Notes: generated by a model not told the origin, from the sequence alone. A stretch of DNA of 41,692 nt from Chlorobiota bacterium (GCA_013152655.1 JAADFW010000273.1:5962-47653), one strand, 5' to 3'. Shown: positions 32,562-41,568, counted from the stretch's first letter. Numbers and translations: made by a program.

Positions 32562-32597
32562 TTACAGGATTTTCAGAAAAAGTTACATTATTTACAC
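32562..32597 (-). promoter_or_regulatory. Tandem 21-bp-spaced operator before copA
   Basis: TTACAGGATTTTCAG (32562-32576) and TTACATTATTTACAC (32583-32597), starts 21 bp apart. It is the most diverged of the four copies. It overlaps the last codons of the HMA-AraC gene and sits just before copA. Confidence 0.7.
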
Positions 32598-33164
32598 TTT
32601 ATCAAGCGATTTTCGTTTGTTCTTGCCTAATTGTTTGAAGTTTTTAGGTGTCATGCCTGTTATTTTTTTAAATTGGTTACTCAGGTGAGCAACGCTGCTA
32701 TAGCCTAATTTCCAGGCAATTTCGGAAAGGGTAAATTCATTATAAACAATAAGCTCTTTTGCTTTTTCTATTTTTTGCAGGATGATATAATGTTCAATCG
32801 TAATTCCCTCAACCGAAGAAAATAACTGGCTCAGGTATTTATATTCAAAATTTAATTCCTTACTGATTAATTCTGACCAAATTATATTTTTTTCACTTAA
32901 GTCATCATAATGAATTGTTTCAATAACAATATTTTTAACCGATTCAATTAACCGGCTTTTCCTGTCATCAATAAGTTCAAACCCGTTTTCTTGTAATACT
33001 TGTTGTAATGTTTCCAACTTTTTTTTATCAATTTCCCCAACTACGTCAACTTCGCCAAGCTTAATATTTTTGATTTTAATTTCCAACTTTTCCAGTTCCT
33101 CACTAACAACTTTAATGCATCGGGGACAAACCATATTTTTAATATGCAAAACGTTACTTTTCAT
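32592..33164 (-). CDS. HMA-AraC family transcriptional regulator
   Basis: A 190-aa one-component regulator. Residues 1-70 form an HMA-like domain whose NMVCPRCIKVVSEEL holds the metal-binding CPRC (Cys13, Cys16). Residues about 90-185 are an AraC-type double HTH: LSEKNIIWSELISKELNF, YKYLSQLFSSVEGITIEHYI, and the second helix set EFTLSEIAWKLGYSSVAHLSNQFKKITGMTP. A direct link between copper binding and DNA binding is thus likely. It is the first gene of the island, directly before copA, and the tandem 21-bp repeats before copA and the HYC genes suit an AraC binding site. Confidence 0.88.
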   Translation of the reverse strand: MKSNVLHIKNMVCPRCIKVVSEELEKLEIKIKNIKLGEVDVVGEIDKKKLETLQQVLQENGFELIDDRKSRLIESVKNIVIETIHYDDLSEKNIIWSELISKELNFEYKYLSQLFSSVEGITIEHYIILQKIEKAKELIVYNEFTLSEIAWKLGYSSVAHLSNQFKKITGMTPKNFKQLGKNKRKSLDKV

Positions 33165-33238
33165 AAATCAAAAATAGAATATTAATAGATGAAAAACAAT
33201 GTTAAAACTTGTTTTAGCAATATATTAATTGGAATTAA

Positions 33239-33325
33239 TTTTACTTTTTTACTTTTTACTTTTTCAAGGACAATAAGCCAAGGCTCTGCATCTTGTACGC
33301 TTTATTTTTTACTTTTTATTTTTCG
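33239..33325. repeat. Low-complexity TTTTTACTTTTTA stretch
   Basis: Short T-rich units (TTTTTACTTTTTAC) recur at 33239-33264 and 33301-33323 around a 36-bp unique stretch, between the regulator and hydrolase genes. I see no gene in this 163-bp gap. It marks the island border but holds no clear attachment site. Confidence 0.5.
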
Positions 33326-33327
33326 AT

Positions 33328-34134
33328 TTATTCCAAAACAAACTCTTTAATAATTCTTACAAGTTTTTCGGGTTGTTCAGCATGCAGCCAATGGCCGGCA
33401 TTTTCAATAATTTTTATATCGGCGTACGGAAATATTGCTCGTATTGCAGTATAATCTTTTTCTTCAATATAATTTGACAAAGCACCTTTAATAAATAAAA
33501 TTGGAAATCCTGTAATTTCTTTTCCATCTGCAATTTTGCGTTCATCAATACCTTCTAAAATAACATTCATATGCTCTTGTAAAGCTTTAATATTTATGCT
33601 CCATTCAAAAGAATTGTCTTTATTTCGGTGTAAATTTTTTAATAAAAATTGCCTGACTTTTTTTGAAGGAATATTTTCACATAGTTTATTGTCAACCTCT
33701 TCTCGTGAAGATATGTTGCTAAAATCAACTTCCATCATTGAATTTATAATAATTGAATGGTCAATAGTATTTTGTTTTTTTTCACTTATGTTGTAAGTTT
33801 TTGGTGCGATATCAATTATTATTAAACTCAAAATCCGTTCAGGATGTTCCAAGGCAAAATACATTGCAGTTTTTCCGCCCATTGAGTGTCCCATTATTAT
33901 TGCCTGCTCAATAAAATGCTCGTCCATAAATTCAAGCAAATCATTTTTCATTAACTTGTAATTATGATTTTCAGAGTGTGGCGAACGTCCATGGTTGCGC
34001 TGATCAATAATAAATACTTCAAAATTTGAAGCCAACATTTTTCCAATGCTCACCCAATTATCTGATGCACCATATAAGCCATGAATTATGATTAACGTGG
34101 GGCCTTCGCCAAACTTTCGGTAAAAGAGTTTCAT
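33328..34134 (-). CDS. Alpha/beta-hydrolase (YbfF-like esterase)
   Basis: A 268-aa hydrolase. The oxyanion motif is LIIIHGLYGASDNW, the nucleophile elbow is GHSMGGKTAMYFAL (Ser about 96), and the catalytic His lies in ENAGHWLHAEQPEKL. The start MKLFYRKFGEGPTLI is typical of YbfF-like esterases. The natural substrate is unknown. It is 163 bp from the island and belongs to the neighbouring housekeeping block, before pdxJ. No signal peptide, so cytoplasmic. Confidence 0.85.
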   Translation of the reverse strand: MKLFYRKFGEGPTLIIIHGLYGASDNWVSIGKMLASNFEVFIIDQRNHGRSPHSENHNYKLMKNDLLEFMDEHFIEQAIIMGHSMGGKTAMYFALEHPERILSLIIIDIAPKTYNISEKKQNTIDHSIIINSMMEVDFSNISSREEVDNKLCENIPSKKVRQFLLKNLHRNKDNSFEWSINIKALQEHMNVILEGIDERKIADGKEITGFPILFIKGALSNYIEEKDYTAIRAIFPYADIKIIENAGHWLHAEQPEKLVRIIKEFVLE

Positions 34135-34278
34135 TTTTTTATTGCATTATTATCAGTTTTTCAAAAAAAACATTACTAAAAATAATAAATTATAATAATC
34201 AAATTAAGGAACAGGCTGGTTTGCTATTTGATAATTGTTTTCTGATGCTTGCCAAAGCAATAAAAATCGTATGGTTTA

Positions 34279-34992
34279 TTATTCTAATAGCCTTAAATAC
34301 ATCTGAATAGTATTTTCAAGTCCATAATATAATGCATCTGATATTAGTGCGTGGCCAATTGACACTTCTTCTAAACCCTTTATATGATCTTTAAAAAATT
34401 TTAAATTATCAAGATTCAGGTCATGTCCGGCATTTAATTCTAAATTAACATCACCGGCTATTTTAGCTGCTTTTATAAAAGGCTTAATAGCTTTTTCCCT
34501 GTTTTTTTTATAATTAGCTGCATATGGCTCAGTATAAAGTTCCACCCTGTTTGTTAATGTTTTTGCTGCATGAATAATGTTTTCCGGATTTGTATCGACA
34601 AAAATGGAAGTTCTTATTCCTTTTGCGTGAAAACGCTTAATTATTTCTTTCAAAAACTGTTGATGTTTTACGGTATCCCAACCCGCGTTTGAAGTTAGCG
34701 TGTCAGGTGGGTCAGGAACCAGCGTAACTTGAGTAGGGACAATTTCAAGAACCAGGTTAATAAATTTTTCATTAGGATATCCTTCAATATTAAATTCTGT
34801 AGTTATAATGGGTTTAATATCATAAACATCCTGATATCTAATGTGTCGTTCGTCAGGCCTGGGATGCACTGTTATGCCTTCGGCCCCGTATTGCTGACAA
34901 TTAATGGCTGCTTCTAATACATTTGGAATATTACCGCCTCTTGCATTTCGTATTGTAGCAATTTTATTTATATTTACACTTAAACGGGTCAT
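34279..34992 (-). CDS. pdxJ: Pyridoxine 5'-phosphate synthase
   Basis: A 237-aa TIM-barrel enzyme of normal length that makes pyridoxine 5'-phosphate from 1-deoxyxylulose 5-phosphate and an aminoacetone phosphate, the last ring-closing step of vitamin B6 synthesis. The family starts as here with [18 protein letters not shown], then [28 protein letters not shown] and [14 protein letters not shown]. It is transcribed away from the CBS-domain gene across a 63-bp gap, and its product supplies cofactor to enzymes such as those at 3.5-5.7 kb. Confidence 0.95.
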   Translation of the reverse strand: MTRLSVNINKIATIRNARGGNIPNVLEAAINCQQYGAEGITVHPRPDERHIRYQDVYDIKPIITTEFNIEGYPNEKFINLVLEIVPTQVTLVPDPPDTLTSNAGWDTVKHQQFLKEIIKRFHAKGIRTSIFVDTNPENIIHAAKTLTNRVELYTEPYAANYKKNREKAIKPFIKAAKIAGDVNLELNAGHDLNLDNLKFFKDHIKGLEEVSIGHALISDALYYGLENTIQMYLRLLE

Positions 34993-35055
34993 TTTTATTA
35001 TTAATTTTAAATTAATTTGTAAATTAATATTTCGTAAATTTAGAACTATTATTCA
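34993..35055. promoter_or_regulatory. Short divergent promoter region
   Basis: A 63-bp AT-rich gap between pdxJ and the CBS-domain gene that must hold promoters for both directions. No clear -7 box could be fixed on either strand. Confidence 0.4.
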
Positions 35056-35721
35056 ATGTTGGCAAAAGATTTAATATCAGATGTTGTTCCTGCACTAAAA
35101 ACTTCAGATTCAGGCTTAACTGCCTTAAACTGGATGGAAGTATTTAGAATCTCTCATTTACCAATTATTAATAATACAAAATTACTTGGTTTAATATCAG
35201 ATGCCGATATTTATGATTTGAATATGGCGAATGAACCTGTAGGCAATCATTCCTTATCGCTAACTTGTCCTTCAGTTAAATACAATCAGCATATTTATGA
35301 AGTTATAAATCTTATTTCTAAATATAAATTAACAGTAGTTCCGGTAATTGATGAAGACAGCAAGTACATGGGCTTAATCACCTTATACGATTTATTACAA
35401 AATTTTGCTCATCTTACAGCTACACAAAATCCGGGTGGGATAATTATTTTAGAATTAAATCAAAATGATTATTCATTAACGCAAATTGCCAATATTATTG
35501 AAAGCAACGACACTAAAATATTAAGTTTGTATATTACTTCGCCTCCCGATTCAAATAAAATGGAACTTACTATTAAAATAAATAAAACTGATATTTCATC
35601 TATTCTTCAAACATTTAACCGTTATAATTACTCGGTTAAAGCTTCTTATTTAGACGATGAAGAACTTAATGATTTGTATAAATCCAGGTTTGACCAATTT
35701 ATGCGATACCTTAATATTTGA
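35056..35721 (+). CDS. CBS-domain pair protein
   Basis: A 221-aa protein with two CBS motifs in the first 120 residues (KLLGLISDADIYDL and YMGLITLYDLL), forming a Bateman module that binds adenosyl ligands. The second half (IIILELNQNDYSLTQIANIIES) is likely an ACT-like domain. It has no membrane segment and no enzyme domain, so it probably acts as a regulatory subunit. It lies at the head of the plus-strand group, 15 bp before the POTRA/barrel gene. Confidence 0.8.
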   Translation: MLAKDLISDVVPALKTSDSGLTALNWMEVFRISHLPIINNTKLLGLISDADIYDLNMANEPVGNHSLSLTCPSVKYNQHIYEVINLISKYKLTVVPVIDEDSKYMGLITLYDLLQNFAHLTATQNPGGIIILELNQNDYSLTQIANIIESNDTKILSLYITSPPDSNKMELTIKINKTDISSILQTFNRYNYSVKASYLDDEELNDLYKSRFDQFMRYLNI

Positions 35722-35736
35722 CCTTCATCATATTTT

Positions 35737-37149
35737 ATGAATTTAGTTTTAAAAACAAATTTCTTAATCCTGTTTTTCTTTCTTGTAATAAATGCTACTA
35801 AAGCAGTGCCTCAATCTACATCTGATTCAAAATATTTTCATATTATTGAAATTGTAATTAAAGGTAACGAAAAAACAAAAACAGATGTTATTTTAAGAGA
35901 ACTCACATTCTCAAATGATGATTCTATTGAGTCAATTGATATTAATAAAAGACTTAAAGAAAGCCAATATAATTTAATGAATACACACTTGTTCAACTTT
36001 GTTACTTTAAGTTATATTGAATTAGAACCGCTAAAAATCAGGGTAACTATATTATTACAAGAAAGATGGTATTTTTTTCCGTATCCTATTTTAGAACAGG
36101 CCGATAGAAATTTTGCAACCTGGCTAAATTCGCATAATTGGGAGAGGATAAACATTGGCTTACATTTAAAACAATATAATTTTAGAGGAAGAGATGAAAC
36201 TGTTTCAATAAAATTCAGGAAAGGCTACAGGGAGCAATATGCATTTGCTTATAACAATATACATTTAGACAATACTAAAAAGAATCTGCTAAATTTTGAA
36301 GCTTCGCTTTTCAGGCAAAGTGAAGTAGCATATAAATTATATGAAAACAGACTGCAATATTTTTCGTCTTCCGATAAGAAAATGTTTGTAAACAATTATT
36401 TATCAGTAAATTATATCTATCGTCCTCATATAAATAACTTTCATTATTTTACGTTTACTTATGAATATTATAAAATTGCAGATACTGTTTTGTTATTGAA
36501 TGACAATTACCTGAACAAAAGCAATGTTTTAACTTATTTTTCTTTTGAATATAAATTTGTTCAAGAAAACAGGGATTTGGCTATTTTTCCTTTAACAGGA
36601 AGTTATTTTGATTTTAGTATTAAACAAAATGGATTTAACCTCTTAAAGAATTCTATTTCTTATTATCAAATTTCGTTACAATATGAATATTATAAAAATA
36701 TTATAAAGCGTCATTATTGGAGTTCTGTTTTAAAAATTGCCAAAACAAAAAACATACAATTGCCATTTATCTTGAACAATGCGTTGGGTTATAATTATTA
36801 TTTATATGGTTTCGAAGATTTTGTAATTAACGGAAATGATTTTGTTTTGTATAAAACCGAATGGCGATACGAAATGATAAAACCCAGATTATTTTATATT
36901 CCTTACCTAAATAATGAGAAATTTAGCAAGGCTTTCTATTCTTTTTATTTGCATCTTTTTATGAATGCCGGTTATGTGAATAATTTATATTCAACGGGTT
37001 ATAATAAAATGGAAAATAATTTATTAACAAGCTTGGGTGCAGGAATAGATTTTTTTACCTATTACGATAAAGTTATTCGTTTTGATTATTCATGGAATAA
37101 ATATGCAGGTTCTAATTTTTTTGTAACTCTTGTTTATAATAATAAATGA
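35737..37149 (+). CDS. POTRA-domain outer-membrane barrel (BamA/TamA-like)
   Basis: A 470-aa protein: signal peptide (INATKA), one POTRA domain (IIEIVIKGNEKTKTDVILRELTF, about residues 33-110), then an aromatic, strand-rich region to the C-terminus (FFVTLVYNNK) that looks like a 16-strand barrel. Omp85-family proteins fold or export other outer-membrane proteins; the short POTRA part sets it apart from BamA, encoded at the right end of the window. Its partner is unknown. It follows the CBS-domain gene by 15 bp. Confidence 0.78.
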   Translation: MNLVLKTNFLILFFFLVINATKAVPQSTSDSKYFHIIEIVIKGNEKTKTDVILRELTFSNDDSIESIDINKRLKESQYNLMNTHLFNFVTLSYIELEPLKIRVTILLQERWYFFPYPILEQADRNFATWLNSHNWERINIGLHLKQYNFRGRDETVSIKFRKGYREQYAFAYNNIHLDNTKKNLLNFEASLFRQSEVAYKLYENRLQYFSSSDKKMFVNNYLSVNYIYRPHINNFHYFTFTYEYYKIADTVLLLNDNYLNKSNVLTYFSFEYKFVQENRDLAIFPLTGSYFDFSIKQNGFNLLKNSISYYQISLQYEYYKNIIKRHYWSSVLKIAKTKNIQLPFILNNALGYNYYLYGFEDFVINGNDFVLYKTEWRYEMIKPRLFYIPYLNNEKFSKAFYSFYLHLFMNAGYVNNLYSTGYNKMENNLLTSLGAGIDFFTYYDKVIRFDYSWNKYAGSNFFVTLVYNNK

Positions 37150-37294
37150 TGCATACTGGTTTGGAATAAATATAGAAGTACAAATTCTCATTTTAAAAAT
37201 ATTTTGTCTGAATTTTTTCAAAAAATTGTTTAATAGTAATGTTTTCAATAATATTGCTGATTGAAAGTAATTATTTTTACTAAAAATTATTAAC

Positions 37295-38176
37295 GTGAAT
37301 ATTGCCATATATGGTAAAAATTTTGATAAAAGTTTTTTGCCGACCATAAGAAGTATATTTCAGATACTTGCAATAAATAAAGCAGAAATAATATTACATG
37401 AAGACTTTTATTATTTTATGTATGATAATTTTAATTTTAAGCCTGAAATAAGTTTATTATTTACTAAGGAAAAAAACATTTCGCCTGATACTGATTTTAT
37501 GCTTAGCATTGGTGGTGATGGCACTTTTTTGGAAACTATTTCTTATGTGAGAAATAAGAATATTCCGGTAGTTGGAATTAATACCGGCAGGCTGGGTTTT
37601 CTTGCTGATATTGCTCAAAATGAAGTAGAAACTTGTATTAATGCATTGTTTACCGGAGATTATAAATATGAATCAAGATCGCTGCTTCAGGTTAATACAA
37701 AAAATAATTTGTTGGGTGATATTAACTTTGCGTTGAATGAAGTTACAGTTCAAAAAAAAGATACTTCATCAATGATAACTGTTCATGCATATTTAAATAA
37801 TCAGTTAATAAATTCATTTTGGGCTGATGGTTTAATTGTCTCAACACCAACAGGTTCAACAGCCTATAGCTTAAGTGTAGGAGGCCCAATTGTGTCACCG
37901 GGGTCAGAAAACTTTATTATTACTCCTTTGGCACCTCATAATTTAACAGTAAGGCCAATAGTAGTTTCCAATTCAAACGAAATTACATTAAAAGTACATG
38001 GAAGAAGTAAAAAATATCTTTTAGCATTAGATTATCGTTCTTTTGATTTTGATTCTTCAATAGAAATAAATATTAAAAAGGCTGATTTTGACATAAAGCT
38101 TGTAAAATTAGAAGGGCATGACTTTTTTACTACTTTACGTAATAAATTAATGTGGGGCGTTGATAAAAGAAATTAG
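37295..38176 (+). CDS. nadK: NAD kinase
   Basis: A 293-aa cytoplasmic enzyme that makes NADP+ from NAD+. The start is a GTG (MNIAIYGKNFD, the usual N-terminus). Catalytic motifs are SIGGDGTFLET, then VVGINTGRLGFLADI, and TGSTAYSLSVGGPIV. It lies between the POTRA/barrel and DUF6089-like genes, as is common in Bacteroidota. A 145-bp gap precedes it in which I see no further gene; the minus-strand ORF there is a shadow. Confidence 0.95.
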   Translation: MNIAIYGKNFDKSFLPTIRSIFQILAINKAEIILHEDFYYFMYDNFNFKPEISLLFTKEKNISPDTDFMLSIGGDGTFLETISYVRNKNIPVVGINTGRLGFLADIAQNEVETCINALFTGDYKYESRSLLQVNTKNNLLGDINFALNEVTVQKKDTSSMITVHAYLNNQLINSFWADGLIVSTPTGSTAYSLSVGGPIVSPGSENFIITPLAPHNLTVRPIVVSNSNEITLKVHGRSKKYLLALDYRSFDFDSSIEINIKKADFDIKLVKLEGHDFFTTLRNKLMWGVDKRN

Positions 38177-38309
38177 TACATTCGTCAATTAATTAATTAT
38201 ATGAAACTCAGATTTTTAAAAAATAAGATGCCATTTTTGAATGATTAACTTATAATTCTTATTTTTACAAGTTTAGAAGTAATCAAGATTAGTATAACTT
38301 AAGTAAATT

Positions 38310-39221
38310 ATGAAGAGGTATTTAACAATATTATTAATACTTGCAATTTTGATTCCTGCTTTTAGTTATTCACAGCGGTCGTCTCGTTGGAAACGAACCA
38401 GGTATGAGTTAATTGCAGGTACAGGTACAACAAATTTTTTAGGTGAATTAGGAGGCTCGGATAAGGCAGGAGCTAATTTTTTTAGCGATTTTGAAATTTC
38501 AACTTCACGGCCTCTGTTGCATGCAGCTTTCAGATATAAAATACTCGAACCATTAGCAGGCAAAGTTGCATTGTCATATGGCTGGGTTGAAGGGAGCGAT
38601 GAGAAAACCAATAATATTTATCGAAAAAACAGAAATTTAAAATTTTATTCACCAATTATAGAGTTTGGTGGCCAATTAGAATATTCATTAATAAAAGAAA
38701 AAGTAGGAAAACGCTATAATATGCGTAAAACCAGAGGCTTACAACAACTATTGCGTGTAAATACTTATATATTTGCAGGCTTTGCAGGTTTTTGGTTTAA
38801 TCCTAAAGGAAAAGATTCTACAGGTACATGGCAAGCATTACAGCCATTAGGAACAGAAGGGCAGGGTTTAGTTCCAACGCGGCCATTATATTCCAGAATT
38901 TCAGTTGCAATTCCTTTAGGAATAGGATTTAAATATGGAATTACCCGCAAATTAAGTATTGGGTTAGAATACGGAATGAGATATACTTTTACCGATTATA
39001 TTGATGATGTGAGTACAACATATTATGACAATAATATGTTACGAACAGCAAAAGGCGATATTGCTGCTTATTTGGCCGATCCTAGTTTAGGAGAATTAAG
39101 CGGTCAAACAGTACCAAATCAGCAAAGGGGAAATCCGAGAGATAACGATTCTTATATGTTTACTATAATTACGGTATCATATAAATTAAATACAGGTAGA
39201 AACGGATTGCCTAAATTTTAG
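38310..39221 (+). CDS. DUF6089-like outer-membrane barrel protein (1)
   Basis: A 303-aa protein with a signal peptide (PAFSYS), then a beta-barrel with the repeated family start RYELIAGTGTTNFLGELGGSDKAG. The middle has KYGITRKLSIGLEYGMRYTFTDYIDDVS, and it ends TGRNGLPKF. Such proteins are predicted surface barrels of Bacteroidota with unknown role. It is the first of three consecutive paralogues placed before uppS and bamA. Confidence 0.75.
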   Translation: MKRYLTILLILAILIPAFSYSQRSSRWKRTRYELIAGTGTTNFLGELGGSDKAGANFFSDFEISTSRPLLHAAFRYKILEPLAGKVALSYGWVEGSDEKTNNIYRKNRNLKFYSPIIEFGGQLEYSLIKEKVGKRYNMRKTRGLQQLLRVNTYIFAGFAGFWFNPKGKDSTGTWQALQPLGTEGQGLVPTRPLYSRISVAIPLGIGFKYGITRKLSIGLEYGMRYTFTDYIDDVSTTYYDNNMLRTAKGDIAAYLADPSLGELSGQTVPNQQRGNPRDNDSYMFTIITVSYKLNTGRNGLPKF

Positions 39222-39306
39222 TTTTGGTAGAATTTTGAAACATTTTCATACTTTTACCGTTTATTGAGTATTATTTTTATTAAAAACAAGTTTACATAAG
39301 ATATAA

Positions 39307-40113
39307 ATGTCTTATATACAGAGAATAATTTTATTTATTACAATTAGTGCATTTACGTGGCCATTTAATGGTTATTCCCAATATTGGAAACAAACGTCTT
39401 TTGAAGGAATTTACGGCTTAGGTGCATCAAATTTAATGTCTGATGTGGGCTCGCCTGATCCTGATAAGGTAGGTATAATTGGAGAAAATTTCTGGTTAAG
39501 GCCATTATCTTTTAGGCCTGTTTTTACTTTTGGAGGCAGGTATATGTTTAATAAAAGAATGGGTGTAACAGCCCGTTTAACAGTAGCTAATCTGTCAGCA
39601 GCCGATGCTTATGGAGGATATCGCCAAACCAATCGTATTACAAATACTATGATTTTTGAACTTTCAGGCCAATATGAATATTATGTGATAAAAGAAAGAC
39701 GCCGTCAAAATGTTTATCGTACCCGGGCTTACAAATGGTTTAATAGTATAAATGTTCCAACATATTTTTTTATTGGAGTGGGAGAGTCTTTGTTTTTTGC
39801 AAAAACACAACCAGATAAAAGGTATATTAACAATCCCGGTTATAAAGATACTTTTGAAAGGCCTGAAAAATATAATCACACAACTCCCGTTATACCTGTT
39901 GGAATTGGTGTAAAATTCCGGTTAAATAAGATAATACGTTTTGGTGTTGAAGCTGGTTTTAGAGTTACCTTTACTGATTATCTTGATGAATATAAACATG
40001 TGATGGAAAGCGGATATGCCTGGCCGGATACATACCAATTTTTACTTTTTACATTAAATTACAAGTTAAAAACAGGAAAAAGTGGTTTACCTCGATTTAG
40101 ATATAAATTTTAG
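39307..40113 (+). CDS. DUF6089-like outer-membrane barrel protein (2)
   Basis: A 268-aa protein with a signal peptide (WPFNGYSQ), then QTSFEGIYGLGASNLMSDVGSPDPD, matching the fold of its neighbour; FRLNKIIRFGVEAGFRVTFTDYLDEY and the end LKTGKSGLPRFRYKF are shared features. It is the second of three tandem paralogues. Its last 32 nt overlap the start of the third. No enzymatic motif; a structural or assembly role at the outer membrane is a guess. Confidence 0.75.
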   Translation: MSYIQRIILFITISAFTWPFNGYSQYWKQTSFEGIYGLGASNLMSDVGSPDPDKVGIIGENFWLRPLSFRPVFTFGGRYMFNKRMGVTARLTVANLSAADAYGGYRQTNRITNTMIFELSGQYEYYVIKERRRQNVYRTRAYKWFNSINVPTYFFIGVGESLFFAKTQPDKRYINNPGYKDTFERPEKYNHTTPVIPVGIGVKFRLNKIIRFGVEAGFRVTFTDYLDEYKHVMESGYAWPDTYQFLLFTLNYKLKTGKSGLPRFRYKF

Positions 40114-40795
40114 TTCTGAAAAATATTCCCCAAAAGATAAAATAATTCTGCTCATACTTTTTTTTATATTTGCACCTTTATTAAATAAAGCACAAAAAAA
40201 AGCAGATATTGGACTTATGAGTGGAGTCAGTTATTACATTGGAGATATTAACCCGTCAAAACATTTTTATAAGCCTGGTATTTTATATTCTGCTTTTTAT
40301 CGTTATAATTTTCACAAACGATATTCATTAAAAAGTAGTATTAATTATGCTTCGTTAAAAGCTGACGATGCCGATTTTACAAATAGCCGTTTCCAATTAA
40401 TAAGGAATGAGAATTTTGCAAGTAAAATACTGGATGTAAGTTTTCAGTTTGAATTTAATTTTTGGCCATACATAACAACATTAGTTGACGAAGACAGATA
40501 TAGCCCGTATATTTTTGCCGGTTTTACCGGATTTTATTCATTTGGACAATTCAGCAGTGTACATTATGGCATACCTTTTGGTGCAGGTTTTAAATTTAAT
40601 TTAAATAAAAGATTTGGAATTGGCTTGGAATACAGTTTTAGAAAAACATTTACTGATATGATAGATGGCTCAACAAACTGGGGCAGTACTGAAAATTTTG
40701 CCTATACGAAAGATTGGTATTCATTTTCCGGTTTTTTTGTGAGTTATAAATTTTATACTAAAAATTTAAATTGCCCTACTTATATTGATCAATAG
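40082..40795 (+). CDS. DUF6089-like outer-membrane barrel protein (3), GTG start
   Basis: A 237-aa protein without any ATG before the barrel region. The only usual start is a GTG at 40082, 32 nt inside the end of the previous gene, with AGGAAAAA just before it. This would give a 20-residue stretch before the signal peptide (KIILLILFFIFAPLLNKAQ). The barrel starts DIGLMSGVSYYIGDINPSKHF and has RFGIGLEYSFRKTFTDMIDG. A start within the overlap suggests translational coupling. It is the third paralogue. Confidence 0.7.
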   Translation: MVYLDLDINFSSEKYSPKDKIILLILFFIFAPLLNKAQKKADIGLMSGVSYYIGDINPSKHFYKPGILYSAFYRYNFHKRYSLKSSINYASLKADDADFTNSRFQLIRNENFASKILDVSFQFEFNFWPYITTLVDEDRYSPYIFAGFTGFYSFGQFSSVHYGIPFGAGFKFNLNKRFGIGLEYSFRKTFTDMIDGSTNWGSTENFAYTKDWYSFSGFFVSYKFYTKNLNCPTYIDQ

Positions 40796-40805
40796 ATATA
40801 GTGAT

Positions 40806-41546
40806 ATGACTTTAAAAGATAAACTAATTAAAGAAAAATTACCTAAGCATATTGCTATTATTATGGATGGTAATGGCAGATGGGCTAAACAAAAGGGAGG
40901 AACCAGGATATTTGGACATAAAAATGGAGTAAAAGCTGTTAAAGATACAGTTGAAGCTGTTGCTGAATTGCAAATCCCCTTTTTAACATTATATGCTTTT
41001 TCTACTGAAAACTGGAGGCGGCCAAAAACTGAAGTTAATGCTTTAATGTCTTTATTGGTTTCTTCTTTAAGTGATGAAACTGAAACACTAATTAAAAATA
41101 ATATTCGTTTATTAGCAATTGGCAATATTAAATCATTGCCGGTTAAAGTTCAGGACGAATTGAATGAAGTTATTGAAATAACAAAGAACAACAATGGGTT
41201 AACATTAATTTTAGCATTAAGTTATAGTGCGAGATGGGAAATTATTGAAGCCGTTAAGAATATTAGTAAAGATGTAAAAAATGGAGTAATGAATATTGAA
41301 GAAATTGATAGTGAGAAATTTAGCTCATACCTGACAACTTCTGATATTCCCAACCCTGAATTATTAATCAGAACTAGTGGAGAGTATAGAATTAGTAATT
41401 TCTTGCTTTGGCAAATTGCTTATACCGAGCTTTATTTTACTAATAAACTTTGGCCTGACATAAGACGGGAAGACATATATAATGCTTTAATTGATTATCA
41501 AAAAAGAGAAAGGCGTTTTGGTAAAATAAGTGAACAATTAAAATAA
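40806..41546 (+). CDS. uppS: Isoprenyl transferase (undecaprenyl pyrophosphate synthase)
   Basis: A 246-aa cis-prenyltransferase, using the ATG at 40806 (MTLKDKLIKEKLPKHIA) since the ORF track's earlier start overlaps the previous gene. Motifs are IAIIMDGNGRWAKQKG (catalytic Asp), LYAFSTENWRRPK, and RTSGEYRISNFLLWQ. It makes the C55 carrier lipid for cell-wall and surface-polymer synthesis. The bamA gene starts 22 bp further on, as is usual in Bacteroidota. Confidence 0.94.
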   Translation: MTLKDKLIKEKLPKHIAIIMDGNGRWAKQKGGTRIFGHKNGVKAVKDTVEAVAELQIPFLTLYAFSTENWRRPKTEVNALMSLLVSSLSDETETLIKNNIRLLAIGNIKSLPVKVQDELNEVIEITKNNNGLTLILALSYSARWEIIEAVKNISKDVKNGVMNIEEIDSEKFSSYLTTSDIPNPELLIRTSGEYRISNFLLWQIAYTELYFTNKLWPDIRREDIYNALIDYQKRERRFGKISEQLK

Positions 41547-41568
41547 TTGATAAAAATTTAAGGAGTTA

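Noticed and set aside
33239-33325. Possible attachment site or array in the T-rich stretch at the island edge
   Set aside because: Only low-complexity sequence; no matching direct repeat was seen at the other edge near 5.7 kb, and no integrase gene.
37090-37347. 85-aa minus-strand ORF before nadK
   Set aside because: Overlaps the end of the barrel gene and the nadK start; low-complexity Lys/Ile/Phe/Asn text without homology features.
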